A DNA stretch of 64,000 nucleotides from an uncultured Alloprevotella sp. (GTDB lineage: Bacteria > Bacteroidota > Bacteroidia > Bacteroidales > Bacteroidaceae). Positions 1 to 9,107 of the stretch are shown one piece after another. Under the pieces are notes generated by a model, which had not been told where the DNA came from, did not search any database, and saw only the letters and a list, made by a program, of their open reading frames with translations. Positions within the stretch are counted from its first letter, which is position 1, and each line of letters opens with the position of its first letter. The translations under genes were made by a program, and so were the position numbers. The stretch covers positions 186,001 to 250,000 of the forward strand of contig CALUNU010000002.1 of NCBI GenBank assembly GCA_944322095.1, read 5' to 3'.

Positions 1-3000
1 ATGGCGTAAGCCTTGTCGGTTCTGAGCGTGTATGTTTGCGGGGCATATAGGCCGACGTAGGCGGCTATATCGTTGCTTTCGGTGGTCATGTTGTTATAGC
101 CAGCGTCGAGGGTCAGCCGGGGTGCGGCTGCTGTGCTTTGCCACGTTTTGAACCACGTGCCGGTGCTGTTGCCCGAGGTGAAGCGTCCCGTTGTCATGCT
201 GACGTTGTACGTCTGCTTGCCGAAGCGCACGAGCATGTGTGCTGTCGCTGTTCCGTCGGTTGTCGTCAGTATGGCGCAGCCGTCTTTTGCTGTCAGTTGA
301 GTGTTGGGGGCCCCGGCCGGGCTGATTACGAAAGCCGTCGTGTCGTTCTCCCCGGGGGCCGGCGAGAGCTGCCATAGCGTTTGCTTGGTGCTGACGCCGC
401 TGCCGGCAGTAAGCGTCGTGGGGCCTTCGTTCTCTGTGGGGGCGGTGAGCATGACGGCGGCGCCTGCGGCCTTATTATATATATGGTATCCCCCGTCCTC
501 TGTTGCCACGAAGCACCACAGGTCTCCGTCAGCCAGCCCGGTGGTGGCTTCTGTGGCGCGTACCGCTCCGTCTGCCGTAGCCGGTGCTGCGAGATAAAGG
601 GCGTCTTTGCCGCTTTGCAGCGTGTACCATCGTGTGTCGGCTGCAAATGTTCCGTCCTCGATGGTTGTGGCGTCTACGGGCTCGTTGCCGTCGGGTGCTT
701 CCTCGTAGTTCAGGTTGCTGATTTCCTCGTTTGTGAGCACATGATCCCAAAAGCGTACGGAGTGGATAGTCCCGGCAAAGGGATAGCGGTTCTCACCGTC
801 CGCCGTTACGACGCCGCCCAGCGTTAGCAGGTCTTTTCCAGGCACGTTGCCGAAGATGCGGAAGCCGTAAGCTCCCATGCCTGAGACGGTGCGGTCTGCT
901 TGTCCGTTCATATAGTAGGAATAAACCTGGGTATCGCCATCCATTGTTATGACCATCTGTGAGCGTTTCGTGAAGTCTTTCCCGGCTTGGGTGTACCAGC
1001 CTTCCAGTCCGTTGTCACCTACGTATTGCACACCGTATTTATTGGTTTCGCGCGTGACGACGGCAAAATAATCGGCTCCGTCACTGTTGGAGGCTGCCAT
1101 CAGGGCACAAGCTGCGGCCGACGTGGCATCAGGGGTAAAGTCGATGGCTACCGTGCCCGATCCGTGTTTGAACACTTCGGCTGCCGTCGTGGCGTTGATG
1201 CGGTAGGGGTGCGTGCCGTCCAACGTGATGTTGCGCAATGTCAGGACGGGTGTGGTCGAGGGCTCTTCGACAATCGGGCCTGCCGGGACGATGGCATATT
1301 GGCAGCCGTTGTCGTCGCGGTCGGTTCCATCCTGCTTGCTGCTGTAGTTGTACACTTTGTACCCCATGTTGCTTTGCGTCTGGTTGAGTTGGACGTTCCC
1401 GGCATGTATGATGTATAGCCCCGGTGTGTTTGAATGGCTGATCGTCCATCCTGTGGCGGGAACTTCGGCGGTCGTGGTCAGGGCGGTGTTGAAGGCTGCC
1501 GTGGGATTCAGCCGGCAGCCGTCGGCGCGACAGACAATGTCGAATGTGCCGTCCGTGCGTTCCACGAATTTCCACATGCTGCGGGCATATCCCTTGTTTG
1601 TCTCGCCTGTGAGGGCGGCTGTGACACCGTTGGATGTGAGATAGCGGCTGTCGCGTTTTGGGGTGTACAGTTGGTACCAGTGTTCCTCTCCGTCGGTCGA
1701 AACTGCCGGCATGTTTATTTTCGGTAGCAGATCGGTGAGCAGTTGTCCGAGGCGTTCCGTCAGTTGGTCGAGATCGTCGGTCGAGGGGCTTGCCGAGGCC
1801 AGCAGGGCATAGGCTTCGTCTGTGGCCGAAAGGATGTCAGCGGAGGCCGCAGTGGGGTAGGTGCCCGTGCCCTCGCCGAACGTGAGCCGGCCGGCGGTGG
1901 TGAGCTGTCGGGCCAGGCGTTTGCGGGCTTCTACGCCGGCTATGCGCTGGCGCGCTTCGGTCACGGTTGTCGGTTCGACGTCGGTTCCCATACAAGGTGC
2001 GAGCAGTTCGGAGAGGCGTGCGTAGCCGAGAGCGCACAGATAGTTGTCTATGATGAGGTCGGGGGCTGCCACGCCGTTTTCGAGCATGGGGGTGTAGATG
2101 TCGACGTAATGCGTGTTTTCCTTTTCGTCCGCCATCTGCTTGAGCCGGCTGTTGAAGGGGGCTATACGGCTGTCGTTTGTGGAGGCGTCGGATGTGGGGA
2201 GCAGAGCCATCAGGTATATTTCGGCGCCGGGGGCCAGCCGTCGCACGTCGTCGACCATGTTGCGATAGGCTGTCATGGCAGCGTCGGGGTTGGCTGATGT
2301 GCAGGCTATTTCGCTCGTGCCGGCGTAGAGGAATACCTTGGCGGGGCTGCCGTTGTCGGTTCGTCCGTGGAAGATGCCGGGCAGCATGGAGCGCAGGGTG
2401 GTTATGTCGGCGCCGGGGCGTCCCCATCCCGTTCCACGGCTCTTGACGCGTGGCGAGTGGAGCAGCTCGTGCCATTCGCCGCCGTGTATCATTTCGTCGC
2501 CGATGAGCAGGATGTCGCCGTCGTTCACGGGCAGCATGGCGAAGCTCGTGGCGCGCATGCCGTTCGAACCACCGAGTCCGCAGGCATTGTCGGTTGCCGT
2601 GGGTGGATAGACGCAGGCTGAGCCCACGAGCGGGGCTATCTTCTCGCACCATATGCGATAGCCCGTGGCGGTGAGATGCAGTCCGTCCAGCGTGTGGCTG
2701 TTGTTGGTCGAGACGCTCAGCAGATCGTCCCACAGGTCTACGTATGTGGCGTCCGTCTCGGTGCAGATTTTCCGCAGGCTGTCGTTGGTCTCGCGCTGCA
2801 AGGCGAGGCTGCGCTGGCGGCTGGGCAGGATGCTCTGCACGTAAACTTGCGTGGCGGGCGATTCGCGGCGGCAGCGCGTGAGCGCGGCGCGCACGTTACC
2901 TGCCACGTGGGCCGCCGTGTTCAGCCCGGCCGTGCCCAGGTCGTTCGTGCCGATCATGAAGAAGATCTTGGCGGGGTGCCCGGCCAGAACGCTTTCCAGG

Positions 3001-3239
3001 TTGTCGAGCATTTCGTCCGACACGGCGCCCGACGTGCCGCGGTTCAGTATGGCGGGGTTGTCAAAGGCTTCCCACCATTCGTGCATGTTGGTGATGCTGT
3101 TGCCCACGAAGACGATGCTCTCTTCGTTGACAGTGAGGGCCTTGAACCCGTCGTAGCGGTGGCGGCGGAAGGGCTCGTCGGCCCATGCTGTGACGGCCGC
3201 GAGCAGGGCGGCCAGCAGGCATAGGTAAAACTTTTTCAT
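1..3239 (-). CDS. secreted multidomain SGNH/GDSL hydrolase (sialate O-acetylesterase-like), 3' end outside window
   Basis: The frame is open from ATG at 3239 to the window edge (1079 codons, no stop), so the C-terminus is missing. A signal peptide covers about residues 1-20. The first SGNH domain (about 20-225) has the family blocks: GNSIT near 45 (nucleophile Ser), GTNDL near 96 and DGLHLT near 183 (Asp/His). A second SGNH-like domain (about 240-430) has LLIGDEMIHGG, YAGTSEI and DNYLCALGY at the equivalent places, so Ser, Asn and His are lost. Next come a ricin-like stretch (about 510-650), a LamG/sialidase-N-terminal-like domain (about 670-840) and another lectin-like repeat (about 860-960). 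Paired SGNH domains with sialidase-type lectin modules suggest deacetylation of O-acetylated sialic acids; that is inference. A sialidase domain could follow beyond the edge. Confidence 0.8.
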   Translation of the reverse strand, partial: MKKFYLCLLAALLAAVTAWADEPFRRHRYDGFKALTVNEESIVFVGNSITNMHEWWEAFDNPAILNRGTSGAVSDEMLDNLESVLAGHPAKIFFMIGTNDLGTAGLNTAAHVAGNVRAALTRCRRESPATQVYVQSILPSRQRSLALQRETNDSLRKICTETDATYVDLWDDLLSVSTNNSHTLDGLHLTATGYRIWCEKIAPLVGSACVYPPTATDNACGLGGSNGMRATSFAMLPVNDGDILLIGDEMIHGGEWHELLHSPRVKSRGTGWGRPGADITTLRSMLPGIFHGRTDNGSPAKVFLYAGTSEIACTSANPDAAMTAYRNMVDDVRRLAPGAEIYLMALLPTSDASTNDSRIAPFNSRLKQMADEKENTHYVDIYTPMLENGVAAPDLIIDNYLCALGYARLSELLAPCMGTDVEPTTVTEARQRIAGVEARKRLARQLTTAGRLTFGEGTGTYPTAASADILSATDEAYALLASASPSTDDLDQLTERLGQLLTDLLPKINMPAVSTDGEEHWYQLYTPKRDSRYLTSNGVTAALTGETNKGYARSMWKFVERTDGTFDIVCRADGCRLNPTAAFNTALTTTAEVPATGWTISHSNTPGLYIIHAGNVQLNQTQSNMGYKVYNYSSKQDGTDRDDNGCQYAIVPAGPIVEEPSTTPVLTLRNITLDGTHPYRINATTAAEVFKHGSGTVAIDFTPDATSAAACALMAASNSDGADYFAVVTRETNKYGVQYVGDNGLEGWYTQAGKDFTKRSQMVITMDGDTQVYSYYMNGQADRTVSGMGAYGFRIFGNVPGKDLLTLGGVVTADGENRYPFAGTIHSVRFWDHVLTNEEISNLNYEEAPDGNEPVDATTIEDGTFAADTRWYTLQSGKDALYLAAPATADGAVRATEATTGLADGDLWCFVATEDGGYHIYNKAAGAAVMLTAPTENEGPTTLTAGSGVSTKQTLWQLSPAPGENDTTAFVISPAGAPNTQLTAKDGCAILTTTDGTATAHMLVRFGKQTYNVSMTTGRFTSGNSTGTWFKTWQSTAAAPRLTLDAGYNNMTTESNDIAAYVGLYAPQTYTLRTDKAYA

Positions 3240-3270
3240 GGCGTTTGTGTTTTTAGAGTTTTAGACGCCA

Positions 3271-3278
3271 CAAAGATA
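3271..3278 (-). promoter_or_regulatory. -7 element TATCTTTG upstream of the SGNH hydrolase
   Basis: Reading toward the gene, TATCTTTG fits the Bacteroidetes TAnnTTTG box and lies 32 nt before the ATG. No TTG or TTTG is found 19-21 nt upstream, so only the -7 half is supported. The rest of the 137 bp gap before ispH holds nothing else recognisable. Confidence 0.5.
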
Positions 3279-3376
3279 GATATTTGGGGGATGCCGCGGG
3301 TACGTGTGCGGCGCAAAAAAATGAAAAAGAGGGGCACAGGGGCGGAGCGGATGGCTGCCGCCGGCGGGCGGTGGGG

Positions 3377-4378
3377 TCAGGCCATGTGGCGCAGGGCGTC
3401 GCGGCATTGCTCCATGAGCCATTTGGGCGTGGAGGTGGCTCCGCAGATGCCAACGCTGCGGGCGCCGTCGAACCAGGCGGATTGCAGGTCGGCGGGGCTT
3501 TCGACGAGGTGGGTGCGTGGGTTGACGTCGCGGGCGGCTTCATAGAGCACGCGGCCGTTGGAGCTTTTGCGGCCGCAGACGAAGAGCACCACGTCGTGGC
3601 GGGCTGCGAAACGGCGGATGTGGGGCAGGCGGTTGGCCACCTGGCGGCAGATGGTGTCGAACGAGCGGAAGCGGGCGGGTGGTTCCACATGGGCGGCCAG
3701 CCGGGCCACGACGTGGCTGAAGCCTTCGAGGGGTTTCGTCGTCTGCGAGAAGAGGTAGACGTCGCGCCGCGGGTCCAGGCGCTCTGCTGCCTCGTCGGGC
3801 GTTTCGATGACGACGGCGCGCCCGTCGGTCTGGCCAACGAGCCCCAGCACCTCGGCGTGGCCGGGTTTGCCGTAGATGGCTATCTGGGCGTCGGGGCGTG
3901 CTTCGTGCACCTGGCGGATGCGCCGTTGCAGGCCCAGCACGACGGGGCACGTGGCGTCGATGAGCTCGATGCCGCGGGCGGCGGCCAGCGCATAGGTGGC
4001 GGGCGGTTCGCCGTGGGCACGCAGCAGCACGCGCGAACCGGCGGGCAGCGTCGAGAGCATGGCGTGGTCGATCGTGACGAGTCCCAGCCGGCGCAGGCGG
4101 TCGCACTCGCGGCCGTTGTGTACGATGTCGCCCAGGCAGTAGAGGCTGCCGTGGCGCGAGAGCTCTTCCTCGGCCTTGCCGATGGCTGTGGTCACGCCGA
4201 AGCAGAAGCCCGAGCCTTCGTCGATTTCAATGGACAATCCTTTTTCAATTGGCAACTGGCAATCGTCATTCAATTGACAATTGCCGTCCGGTTGGGCTTC
4301 GCAGCCTGCGTCGGATGGGGTGGGGCGATGGGTTGTTTGTCCGTTCATGGCTTCCGTTGGTAATTGTTCATCGTCCAT
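3377..4378 (-). CDS. ispH: 4-hydroxy-3-methylbut-2-enyl diphosphate reductase (IspH/LytB)
   Basis: Last enzyme of the MEP isoprenoid pathway: a cytosolic 4Fe-4S enzyme that reduces HMBPP to IPP and DMAPP. The three cluster cysteines are in GSGFCFGV (C59), IDATCPVV and GICGATSTP, and the substrate-loop motif GKPGHAEVLG is present. The family normally begins at about residue 48 here; the first 47 residues are a non-homologous extension rich in Gln, Asn and Asp and encoded partly by CAATTGAC-type repeats. ATG 4378 is favoured because it lies 15 nt after the cmk stop behind a purine-rich AAGGAAAAAGG. A TTG at 4238 would give a family-length protein (MSIEIDEG) and cannot be excluded. Last gene of porQ-cmk-ispH. 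Confidence 0.95.
   Translation of the reverse strand: MDDEQLPTEAMNGQTTHRPTPSDAGCEAQPDGNCQLNDDCQLPIEKGLSIEIDEGSGFCFGVTTAIGKAEEELSRHGSLYCLGDIVHNGRECDRLRRLGLVTIDHAMLSTLPAGSRVLLRAHGEPPATYALAAARGIELIDATCPVVLGLQRRIRQVHEARPDAQIAIYGKPGHAEVLGLVGQTDGRAVVIETPDEAAERLDPRRDVYLFSQTTKPLEGFSHVVARLAAHVEPPARFRSFDTICRQVANRLPHIRRFAARHDVVLFVCGRKSSNGRVLYEAARDVNPRTHLVESPADLQSAWFDGARSVGICGATSTPKWLMEQCRDALRHMA
4244..4283. repeat. CAATTG-type short repeats inside the ispH N-terminal extension
   Basis: Irregular repetition of CAATTG/CAATTGACAA words inside the 5' coding part of ispH. Similar words occur in the cmk-ispH junction (4384-4404) and in the leader of the receptor at 59260-59293. The reading frame passes through them and encodes NCQLNDDCQLPIEKG. 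Confidence 0.6.
4281..4318. repeat. 38 bp repeat, copy in ispH (partner 5121-5158)
   Basis: Encodes PSDAGCEAQPDGN at ispH residues 21-33. It matches the segment encoding [13 protein letters not shown] in cmk at most positions with small offsets, although the two enzymes are unrelated. Both copies are in frame within N-terminal extensions. Confidence 0.65.
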
Positions 4379-4393
4379 TGTCCTTTTTCCTTG

Positions 4394-5206
4394 TCAATTG
4401 TCCGATGATTTTGTTTTTTCCCGAAAGCGTTCGAGGAGCCAGGCGCGCTGCTGGTCGATGGTCATGTGGCTGTTGTCGAGCAGGAGGGCGTCGGGAGCTT
4501 GGCGCAGGGGGGCTACGGCGCGGTGCGAGTCGATGTAGTCGCGCTCGCGCACGTTGCGCAGTATGTCGTCGAAGGCTGCGGGCTGTCCCTTGGCTTGCAG
4601 TTCGTCGTAACGGCGCTGGGCGCGCACCTCGGCCGAGGCCGTGACGAACACTTTCAGTTCGGCGTCGGGGAATACGGCTGTGCCTATGTCGCGGCCGTCC
4701 ATGACGATGCCTCGCCCGCGGCCCATCTCCTGCTGCATGCGCGTCAGGGCAGCGCGCACGGCGGGCAGGGTGGCCACGGGCGACACGTGGCTTGACACGT
4801 CGAGCCCGCGTATGGCGTCTTCCACGTCTTCGCCGTTCAGGAAGGTGCGGGGCAGGCCCGTGGCCTCGTCGCGCACGAACGTGATGCGGGCCTCGGGCAG
4901 CAGGGCTTCGAGCCCGGCCTCGTCCAGCCGGCCGTCCTTGAAGAGGCCGTGGCGCATGGCGTAGAGCGTGATGGCGCGGTACATGGCGCCGCTGTCGACG
5001 TAGATGTAGCCCACAGCGCGGGCCAGATCTTTTGCCATGGTGCTTTTGCCGCACGAGGAGTGCCCGTCGATGGCCACGATGATCTTTTTGGGCCGGCTGT
5101 TGATGTCTGACGGTGGGCGGTTGCCTTCCGGTCGGGTTTCGCGCCTGCTGTCCGACGGCCTGCCTGCTGCGGGCGTGAGGGGGCGGTTGCTTGGTTGTTG
5201 GTTCAT
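4394..5206 (-). CDS. cmk: cytidylate kinase
   Basis: Phosphorylates CMP/dCMP with ATP in the cytosol. A P-loop is seen as [10 protein letters not shown] (about residues 47-56), followed by [11 protein letters not shown], the CMP-binding region and [24 protein letters not shown], typical of Cmk. The core is family length, but 40 residues precede the P-loop strand (start [19 protein letters not shown]). Part of this extension is the same short repeat as in the next gene, ispH. Downstream of porQ (37 bp gap) and upstream of ispH (15 bp gap), so probably one operon. Confidence 0.95.
   Translation of the reverse strand: MNQQPSNRPLTPAAGRPSDSRRETRPEGNRPPSDINSRPKKIIVAIDGHSSCGKSTMAKDLARAVGYIYVDSGAMYRAITLYAMRHGLFKDGRLDEAGLEALLPEARITFVRDEATGLPRTFLNGEDVEDAIRGLDVSSHVSPVATLPAVRAALTRMQQEMGRGRGIVMDGRDIGTAVFPDAELKVFVTASAEVRAQRRYDELQAKGQPAAFDDILRNVRERDYIDSHRAVAPLRQAPDALLLDNSHMTIDQQRAWLLERFREKTKSSDN
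5121..5158. repeat. 38 bp repeat, copy in cmk (partner 4281-4318)
   Basis: Encodes [13 protein letters not shown] at cmk residues 17-29, ahead of the conserved kinase core. See the partner copy in ispH. Confidence 0.65.
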
Positions 5207-5243
5207 TGCTTTGGTTGTTAAGTCTCCCCGGCGTGTCTGCCCG

Positions 5244-6221
5244 TCAGAACGTTGCGGCCACGTTGAAGAGCAGCGAGCCTGCCGAGACGTGGTAGCGGGT
5301 GTAGGCGATGCCGGCCTTGAAGCGGCTCAGGTTGACGCCGCCGCCGAAGCTGAAGCCGGCCAGACGTCCTTGTCCTGCGGCTTTGAGCTCGTAGGCGCGG
5401 CGGGCGTTGTAGCCTGCCGACAGGTAGAGGTAGCTTGTGGGCAGGATGTCGACGCCCACGACGAAATGGTTGATGAGTTTCTGCCCGAAGCCGAGGCTTT
5501 CTTCCTCAGGTACATAATAATAGCTTGACGACCAGCGTGTCAGGTCGACCATCGTCAGTGAGAAGCGCACGGGCATGTGGGCCAGCCCCTTGGTGAACCC
5601 CACTTGCAGGTCGAGGGGGACGTCTTGGCGCCCGGCGTCGAACGCATTCACTTGTGCGCCGACATTGCGCAGTGCGACGGAGGCCGAGAGGTCGCGCTCC
5701 TCGTCGTAATAGTTGAGCCCCACGTCCATGGCGATGGCGGCTGCCGAATAGTCGGCGTAGCGCGAGTAGACGGTCTTGAAGGTGGCTCCGCCGGCCCAGC
5801 GGTCGGAGAGCAGATAGCTGTATGCCAGACGCACGACGATGTCTTTGGCCGAGAACGTGCCGAGCACGTTGCCTGCGGCGTCGGTCTCGTCCATCGTGCC
5901 GTAGCGCATGAAGTGGATGGAGGCGGCGGCCGTGTGGCGTCCGCCGAAAGCTTTGACGGCCTGGGCGCCCATGTACTGGCTGCTGCCGGGCAGGGTCATG
6001 AAGTCGAGCTCCACCGAGCGGTCGCTCACGCCGGCATAGAGCGCGGGGTTGCTCCACCCTGCGGCGGGCGTGTCGTCGATGAGCGAGATGTTCTCGCCTC
6101 CGAGCGCAGCCACGTGGGCCGATGGCGTCAGGCGCAGGACGTTATAGGCCGTGAAGCCTTCCTGCGCCCCCGCGGGGAGCAGGCCGCCCAGGAGCAGCGC
6201 GGGGAGTAGGCTTTTTTTCAT
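5244..6221 (-). CDS. porQ: type IX secretion system protein PorQ
   Basis: Outer-membrane beta-barrel-like protein of 325 aa from ATG 6221 ([20 protein letters not shown]); the longer in-frame start at 6245 would put charged residues before the signal peptide. The start of the mature protein, [18 protein letters not shown], and repeated amphipathic strands to the final LLFNVAATF match PorQ/PorV-type barrels. In Porphyromonas PorQ belongs to the type IX machinery that exports proteins with C-terminal sorting domains. The order porQ-cmk-ispH is also known from that group. The genome should therefore encode a T9SS; a likely cargo sits at 21651. Confidence 0.85.
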   Translation of the reverse strand: MKKSLLPALLLGGLLPAGAQEGFTAYNVLRLTPSAHVAALGGENISLIDDTPAAGWSNPALYAGVSDRSVELDFMTLPGSSQYMGAQAVKAFGGRHTAAASIHFMRYGTMDETDAAGNVLGTFSAKDIVVRLAYSYLLSDRWAGGATFKTVYSRYADYSAAAIAMDVGLNYYDEERDLSASVALRNVGAQVNAFDAGRQDVPLDLQVGFTKGLAHMPVRFSLTMVDLTRWSSSYYYVPEEESLGFGQKLINHFVVGVDILPTSYLYLSAGYNARRAYELKAAGQGRLAGFSFGGGVNLSRFKAGIAYTRYHVSAGSLLFNVAATF

Positions 6222-6242
6222 TACTTTACCGAAAAATGTGGC

Positions 6243-6250
6243 CAAAGTTA
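6243..6250 (-). promoter_or_regulatory. -7 element TAACTTTG for the porQ operon
   Basis: TAACTTTG on the minus strand, 21 nt before the chosen porQ ATG. No convincing -33 box at 19-21 nt. It also argues for ATG 6221, because the 6245 start would lie at the promoter. Confidence 0.5.
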
Positions 6251-6273
6251 CTGATAAAATTGGATTTTGAGCG

Positions 6274-6281
6274 TACTTTTG
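6274..6281 (+). promoter_or_regulatory. -7 element TACTTTTG for the TonB-like gene
   Basis: Divergent from the porQ promoter and 44 nt before the GTG at 6326. A CTG lies 20 nt upstream as a weak -33 candidate. Confidence 0.4.
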
Positions 6282-6325
6282 CAGCTGTTTTCCGGCACTT
6301 GGCGGCCGGTTGCCATTAGATAAAC

Positions 6326-7123
6326 GTGCGCGGTTCCGAATTATTATCCAGAAAATGGTGCGACCTCGTGTTCGAGGGACGCAACAAGGCCTACGGCGCC
6401 TATCGGTTGCGCGCCGGTGCCGGCAGGCGCTACGCCCGTGCCATGTGGTCGGTGCTGGTGGGGCTCGTGCTGCTCATCGCCATTCCGCTGGGCCTGGACC
6501 TGTACGTGAAATACCGCATGTTCAAGAGCCTGGAAGAGGTGAAAGGCGTGGCCCGCATGCGGCCCCTGCCCACCGAGGAGGGGCACGAGCTCAAAGCCGT
6601 CTCGGCCGGCCGCCGCGCCGTGCGCGGCATGAAGCCCGGCGCCACGCAGGATCGCCCCGTCATCGTCGACGCCATCGTGCCGCCGCGCCCCGTGGGCATC
6701 GACGGCCCCGAGCTGGACGAGCTCGACGCCGAACTGCTGCGCATTGCCGACCGCGACACGCTGCACAACACCGACCGTCTCGACCTGCCCGTCGAGGGCA
6801 TACAGCTCACGCCCACCGAGGTGGTCGAGCAGATGCCCGAGTTTCCGGGCGGCCTGGGCGAACTGATGAAATGGCTCGACCGCAACGTCGTTTATCCGCA
6901 GTCGTGCATCAAAGCACGCATCGAGGGCGACCTGGAAGTGTCGTTCTACGTCATGCAGGACGGCACCGTGAGCGAGCCGGCCGTGACGAAAAAGCTCCAT
7001 CCCGACCTCGACCGTGCCGCCCTGATGGCCGTGAAGCGCATGCCCCGCTGGAAGCCCGGCCGCGTCGGCGGGCAGCTCTCGGTGGTGCGTGTCACGGTGC
7101 CCGTGCGCTTCCGTCTGCAATGA
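6326..7123 (+). CDS. energy transducer TonB family protein
   Basis: 265 aa from GTG 6326. The N-terminal motif KWCDLVFEGRNKAYGAYRLR is the conserved start of a Bacteroidetes TonB subfamily and fixes the start despite the lack of ATG. A single membrane helix follows (about 40-60), then a charged periplasmic linker and a C-terminal TonB_C domain (about 170-265: VVYPQSCIKARIEGDLEVSFYV...VPVRFRL). Such proteins couple ExbBD energy to outer-membrane receptors, several of which are encoded in the window. No exbB/exbD lies next to it. Confidence 0.85.
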   Translation: MRGSELLSRKWCDLVFEGRNKAYGAYRLRAGAGRRYARAMWSVLVGLVLLIAIPLGLDLYVKYRMFKSLEEVKGVARMRPLPTEEGHELKAVSAGRRAVRGMKPGATQDRPVIVDAIVPPRPVGIDGPELDELDAELLRIADRDTLHNTDRLDLPVEGIQLTPTEVVEQMPEFPGGLGELMKWLDRNVVYPQSCIKARIEGDLEVSFYVMQDGTVSEPAVTKKLHPDLDRAALMAVKRMPRWKPGRVGGQLSVVRVTVPVRFRLQ

Positions 7124-7168
7124 CGGTGGCGCTTTCTTGTTTTTATGCTAACCAATCCCCTGCAAATC

Positions 7169-8143
7169 ATGTTTACTCCCGCGCAACTATTGGAAAAAGT
7201 GAACGCAGCGCTTGCGGCCCTGCCCCTGCCTGCGGCTCCCGGGGGCCTCTATGCCCCCATCGCCTACGACCTCGCCTCGGGCGGCAAGCGCCTGCGCCCC
7301 GTGCTGCTGCTCATGGCCTACAACCTCTACCGCCACGACGTCGGGCCGGCCATGCCCGCCGCCGTGGGGCTCGAAATCTACCACAACCACACGCTCCTGC
7401 ACGACGACCTGATGGACAACGCCGACGTGCGCCGCGGCCGCCCCACGGTGCACCGCCGCTGGGGGGCCAACACGGCCATCCTCTCGGGCGACGCCATGCT
7501 CATCCTGGCCTTCAGCCATGTGGCCGCCTGCCCCTGCCCGCAGCATGGCCGCGTGCTCGAGCTCTTTGCCCGCACGGCCCGCGAGGTGTGCGAGGGCCAG
7601 CAGCTCGACATGGACTTTGAGCACCGCACCGACGTGACCGAGGCCGAATATGTCGAGATGATACGCCTGAAAACTTCCGTCCTCCTGGCCTGCGCCGCCC
7701 GCATGGGGGCTCTCATAGCCACGGCGCCCGAGGCCGATGCCGACGCCCTCTATGCCTTTGCCGAGCGCGTGGGGCTGGCCTTCCAGTTGCAGGACGACTA
7801 TCTCGACGTCTACGGCGATCCAGCCGTCTTCGGCAAGGCCACGGGCGGCGACATCCTCTGCGGCAAGAACACGTTTCTGCTCGTGGGCGCCCGGGCGCGC
7901 GCCGGCCGGGAGCAGCGCCGCCGGCTCGACGCGCTGCTGGCCGACCGCACGCTGCCTGCCGCCGAAAAGATTGCTGCCGTGACGGCCATCTACGACGAGC
8001 TGGGCATGGCCGACGCCTGCCGCGAGGCCATCGACGGCTATTATGCCGAGGCGCGCCGCCACTTGGAGCGCATCAATGCCCCTTCGGGCGAAACCGAGGC
8101 GCTTTGGGCCTATGCCGCCTCGCTCCTGAACCGCACCGTCTGA
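7169..8143 (+). CDS. polyprenyl synthetase (isoprenyl diphosphate synthase)
   Basis: 324 aa cytosolic all-helical prenyltransferase. Motifs: GGKRLRPVLLLMAYN, the first aspartate-rich motif HDDLMDNADVRRGRPTVH and the second, FQLQDDYLDVYGD. The start at 7169 (MFTPAQLLEKVNAAL) is preferred over an in-frame ATG at 7145 because homologues begin with an MYTPEELL-like sequence. It condenses IPP onto allylic diphosphates; chain length cannot be decided by eye. The supply of IPP (ispH) and use of prenyl chains (menA at 20330) are both encoded nearby but in separate units. tatD starts 11 bp downstream. Confidence 0.92.
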   Translation: MFTPAQLLEKVNAALAALPLPAAPGGLYAPIAYDLASGGKRLRPVLLLMAYNLYRHDVGPAMPAAVGLEIYHNHTLLHDDLMDNADVRRGRPTVHRRWGANTAILSGDAMLILAFSHVAACPCPQHGRVLELFARTAREVCEGQQLDMDFEHRTDVTEAEYVEMIRLKTSVLLACAARMGALIATAPEADADALYAFAERVGLAFQLQDDYLDVYGDPAVFGKATGGDILCGKNTFLLVGARARAGREQRRRLDALLADRTLPAAEKIAAVTAIYDELGMADACREAIDGYYAEARRHLERINAPSGETEALWAYAASLLNRTV

Positions 8144-8154
8144 CGCCGCCGCCC

Positions 8155-8931
8155 ATGGAGTTTATCGACACGCACACGCACCTCTATCTGCCTGAGTTCG
8201 ACGCCGACCGCCCCGACGTGGTGGCCCGTGCCGTCGGGGCCGGCGCCGTGGGGTTGCTGCTGCCCGGGCTCGACGAGGCCTCGCTCCCTCCGGCGCTGGC
8301 CATGTGCCGCTGCTGGCCCGGCCTGTGCCGCCCCATGCTGGGGCTCCACCCCACGGAGCTGCCGCCCGACCCCATGGCAGCCCTCGACCGCTTGGAGCGG
8401 CTGCTCGTGCCGGGCCATCCCTTTGTGGCCATCGGCGAGGTGGGCATCGACCTCTACTGGGACACGTCGCGGCGCGAGGAGCAGCTGGCCGTCTTCCGCC
8501 GCCAGGTGGCGTGGGCCGCGGCGTGGCAGCTGCCCCTGGCCATCCATTCGCGTGCGGCCCACGCCGAACTCATCGACGTGCTCGCGCCGTGGCGCCACCG
8601 CCTGGCGGGCGGCGTGTTCCACTGCTTCGGGGGCACGGCCGACGAGGCCCGCGAGCTCCTCGGTTTCCCCGGCTTCGTGCTGGGCATCGGCGGCGTCGTG
8701 ACGTTCAAAAAGTCGGCCCTCCCCGAGGTGCTGGCCGGGGCCGTGCCCTTGGAGCGCATCGTCGTGGAGACCGACGCCCCCTATCTGGCCCCCACGCCCC
8801 ATCGCGGCCGCCGCAACGAGAGTGCCTACGTGCCCCTCGTCCTGGAACGCCTGGCCGAGGTCTACGGCTGCCCGGCCGGCGAGGTGGCCCGCGTCACCAC
8901 GCGCACGGCCCGCGCCGTGTTCCGCCTGTAA
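8155..8931 (+). CDS. TatD family metal-dependent hydrolase
   Basis: 258 aa. Metal-binding motifs: FIDTHTHLY at the N-terminus, IGEVGIDLYWD, LAIHSRAA, VFHCFGGTADEA and IVVETDAPYLAPTPHRGRRNE. This is the TatD TIM-barrel amidohydrolase fold, with DNase activity in characterised members. ATG 8155 is chosen because the first conserved motif starts at residue 3. Close coupling to the prenyl synthase suggests co-transcription. Confidence 0.92.
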   Translation: MEFIDTHTHLYLPEFDADRPDVVARAVGAGAVGLLLPGLDEASLPPALAMCRCWPGLCRPMLGLHPTELPPDPMAALDRLERLLVPGHPFVAIGEVGIDLYWDTSRREEQLAVFRRQVAWAAAWQLPLAIHSRAAHAELIDVLAPWRHRLAGGVFHCFGGTADEARELLGFPGFVLGIGGVVTFKKSALPEVLAGAVPLERIVVETDAPYLAPTPHRGRRNESAYVPLVLERLAEVYGCPAGEVARVTTRTARAVFRL

Positions 8932-9022
8932 GGGGGAGAGGGCGCAGCGGGGGCATCCCGCCGCAGGGAGAACGTTCACGCATAGGCGCGGTGAACCGCT
9001 CCGCAGGGGAGAACGTCCACGT

Positions 9023-9046
9023 AGAGACGCCATTCATGGCGTCTCT
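9023..9046. repeat. palindrome AGAGACGCCAT with 2 nt loop
   Basis: 11 bp perfect stem, AGAGACGCCAT/ATGGCGTCTCT, loop TC. A second palindrome at 9108-9131 has the same architecture with a compensated base-pair change (C-G becomes G-C). REP-like element in the tatD 3' region. Confidence 0.75.
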
Positions 9047-9107
9047 CCCGCTCGGGGCGCAGCCCCGCCACGACATTCTTCTACAGTGGTGGCCCATGCG
9101 GGCGGTG

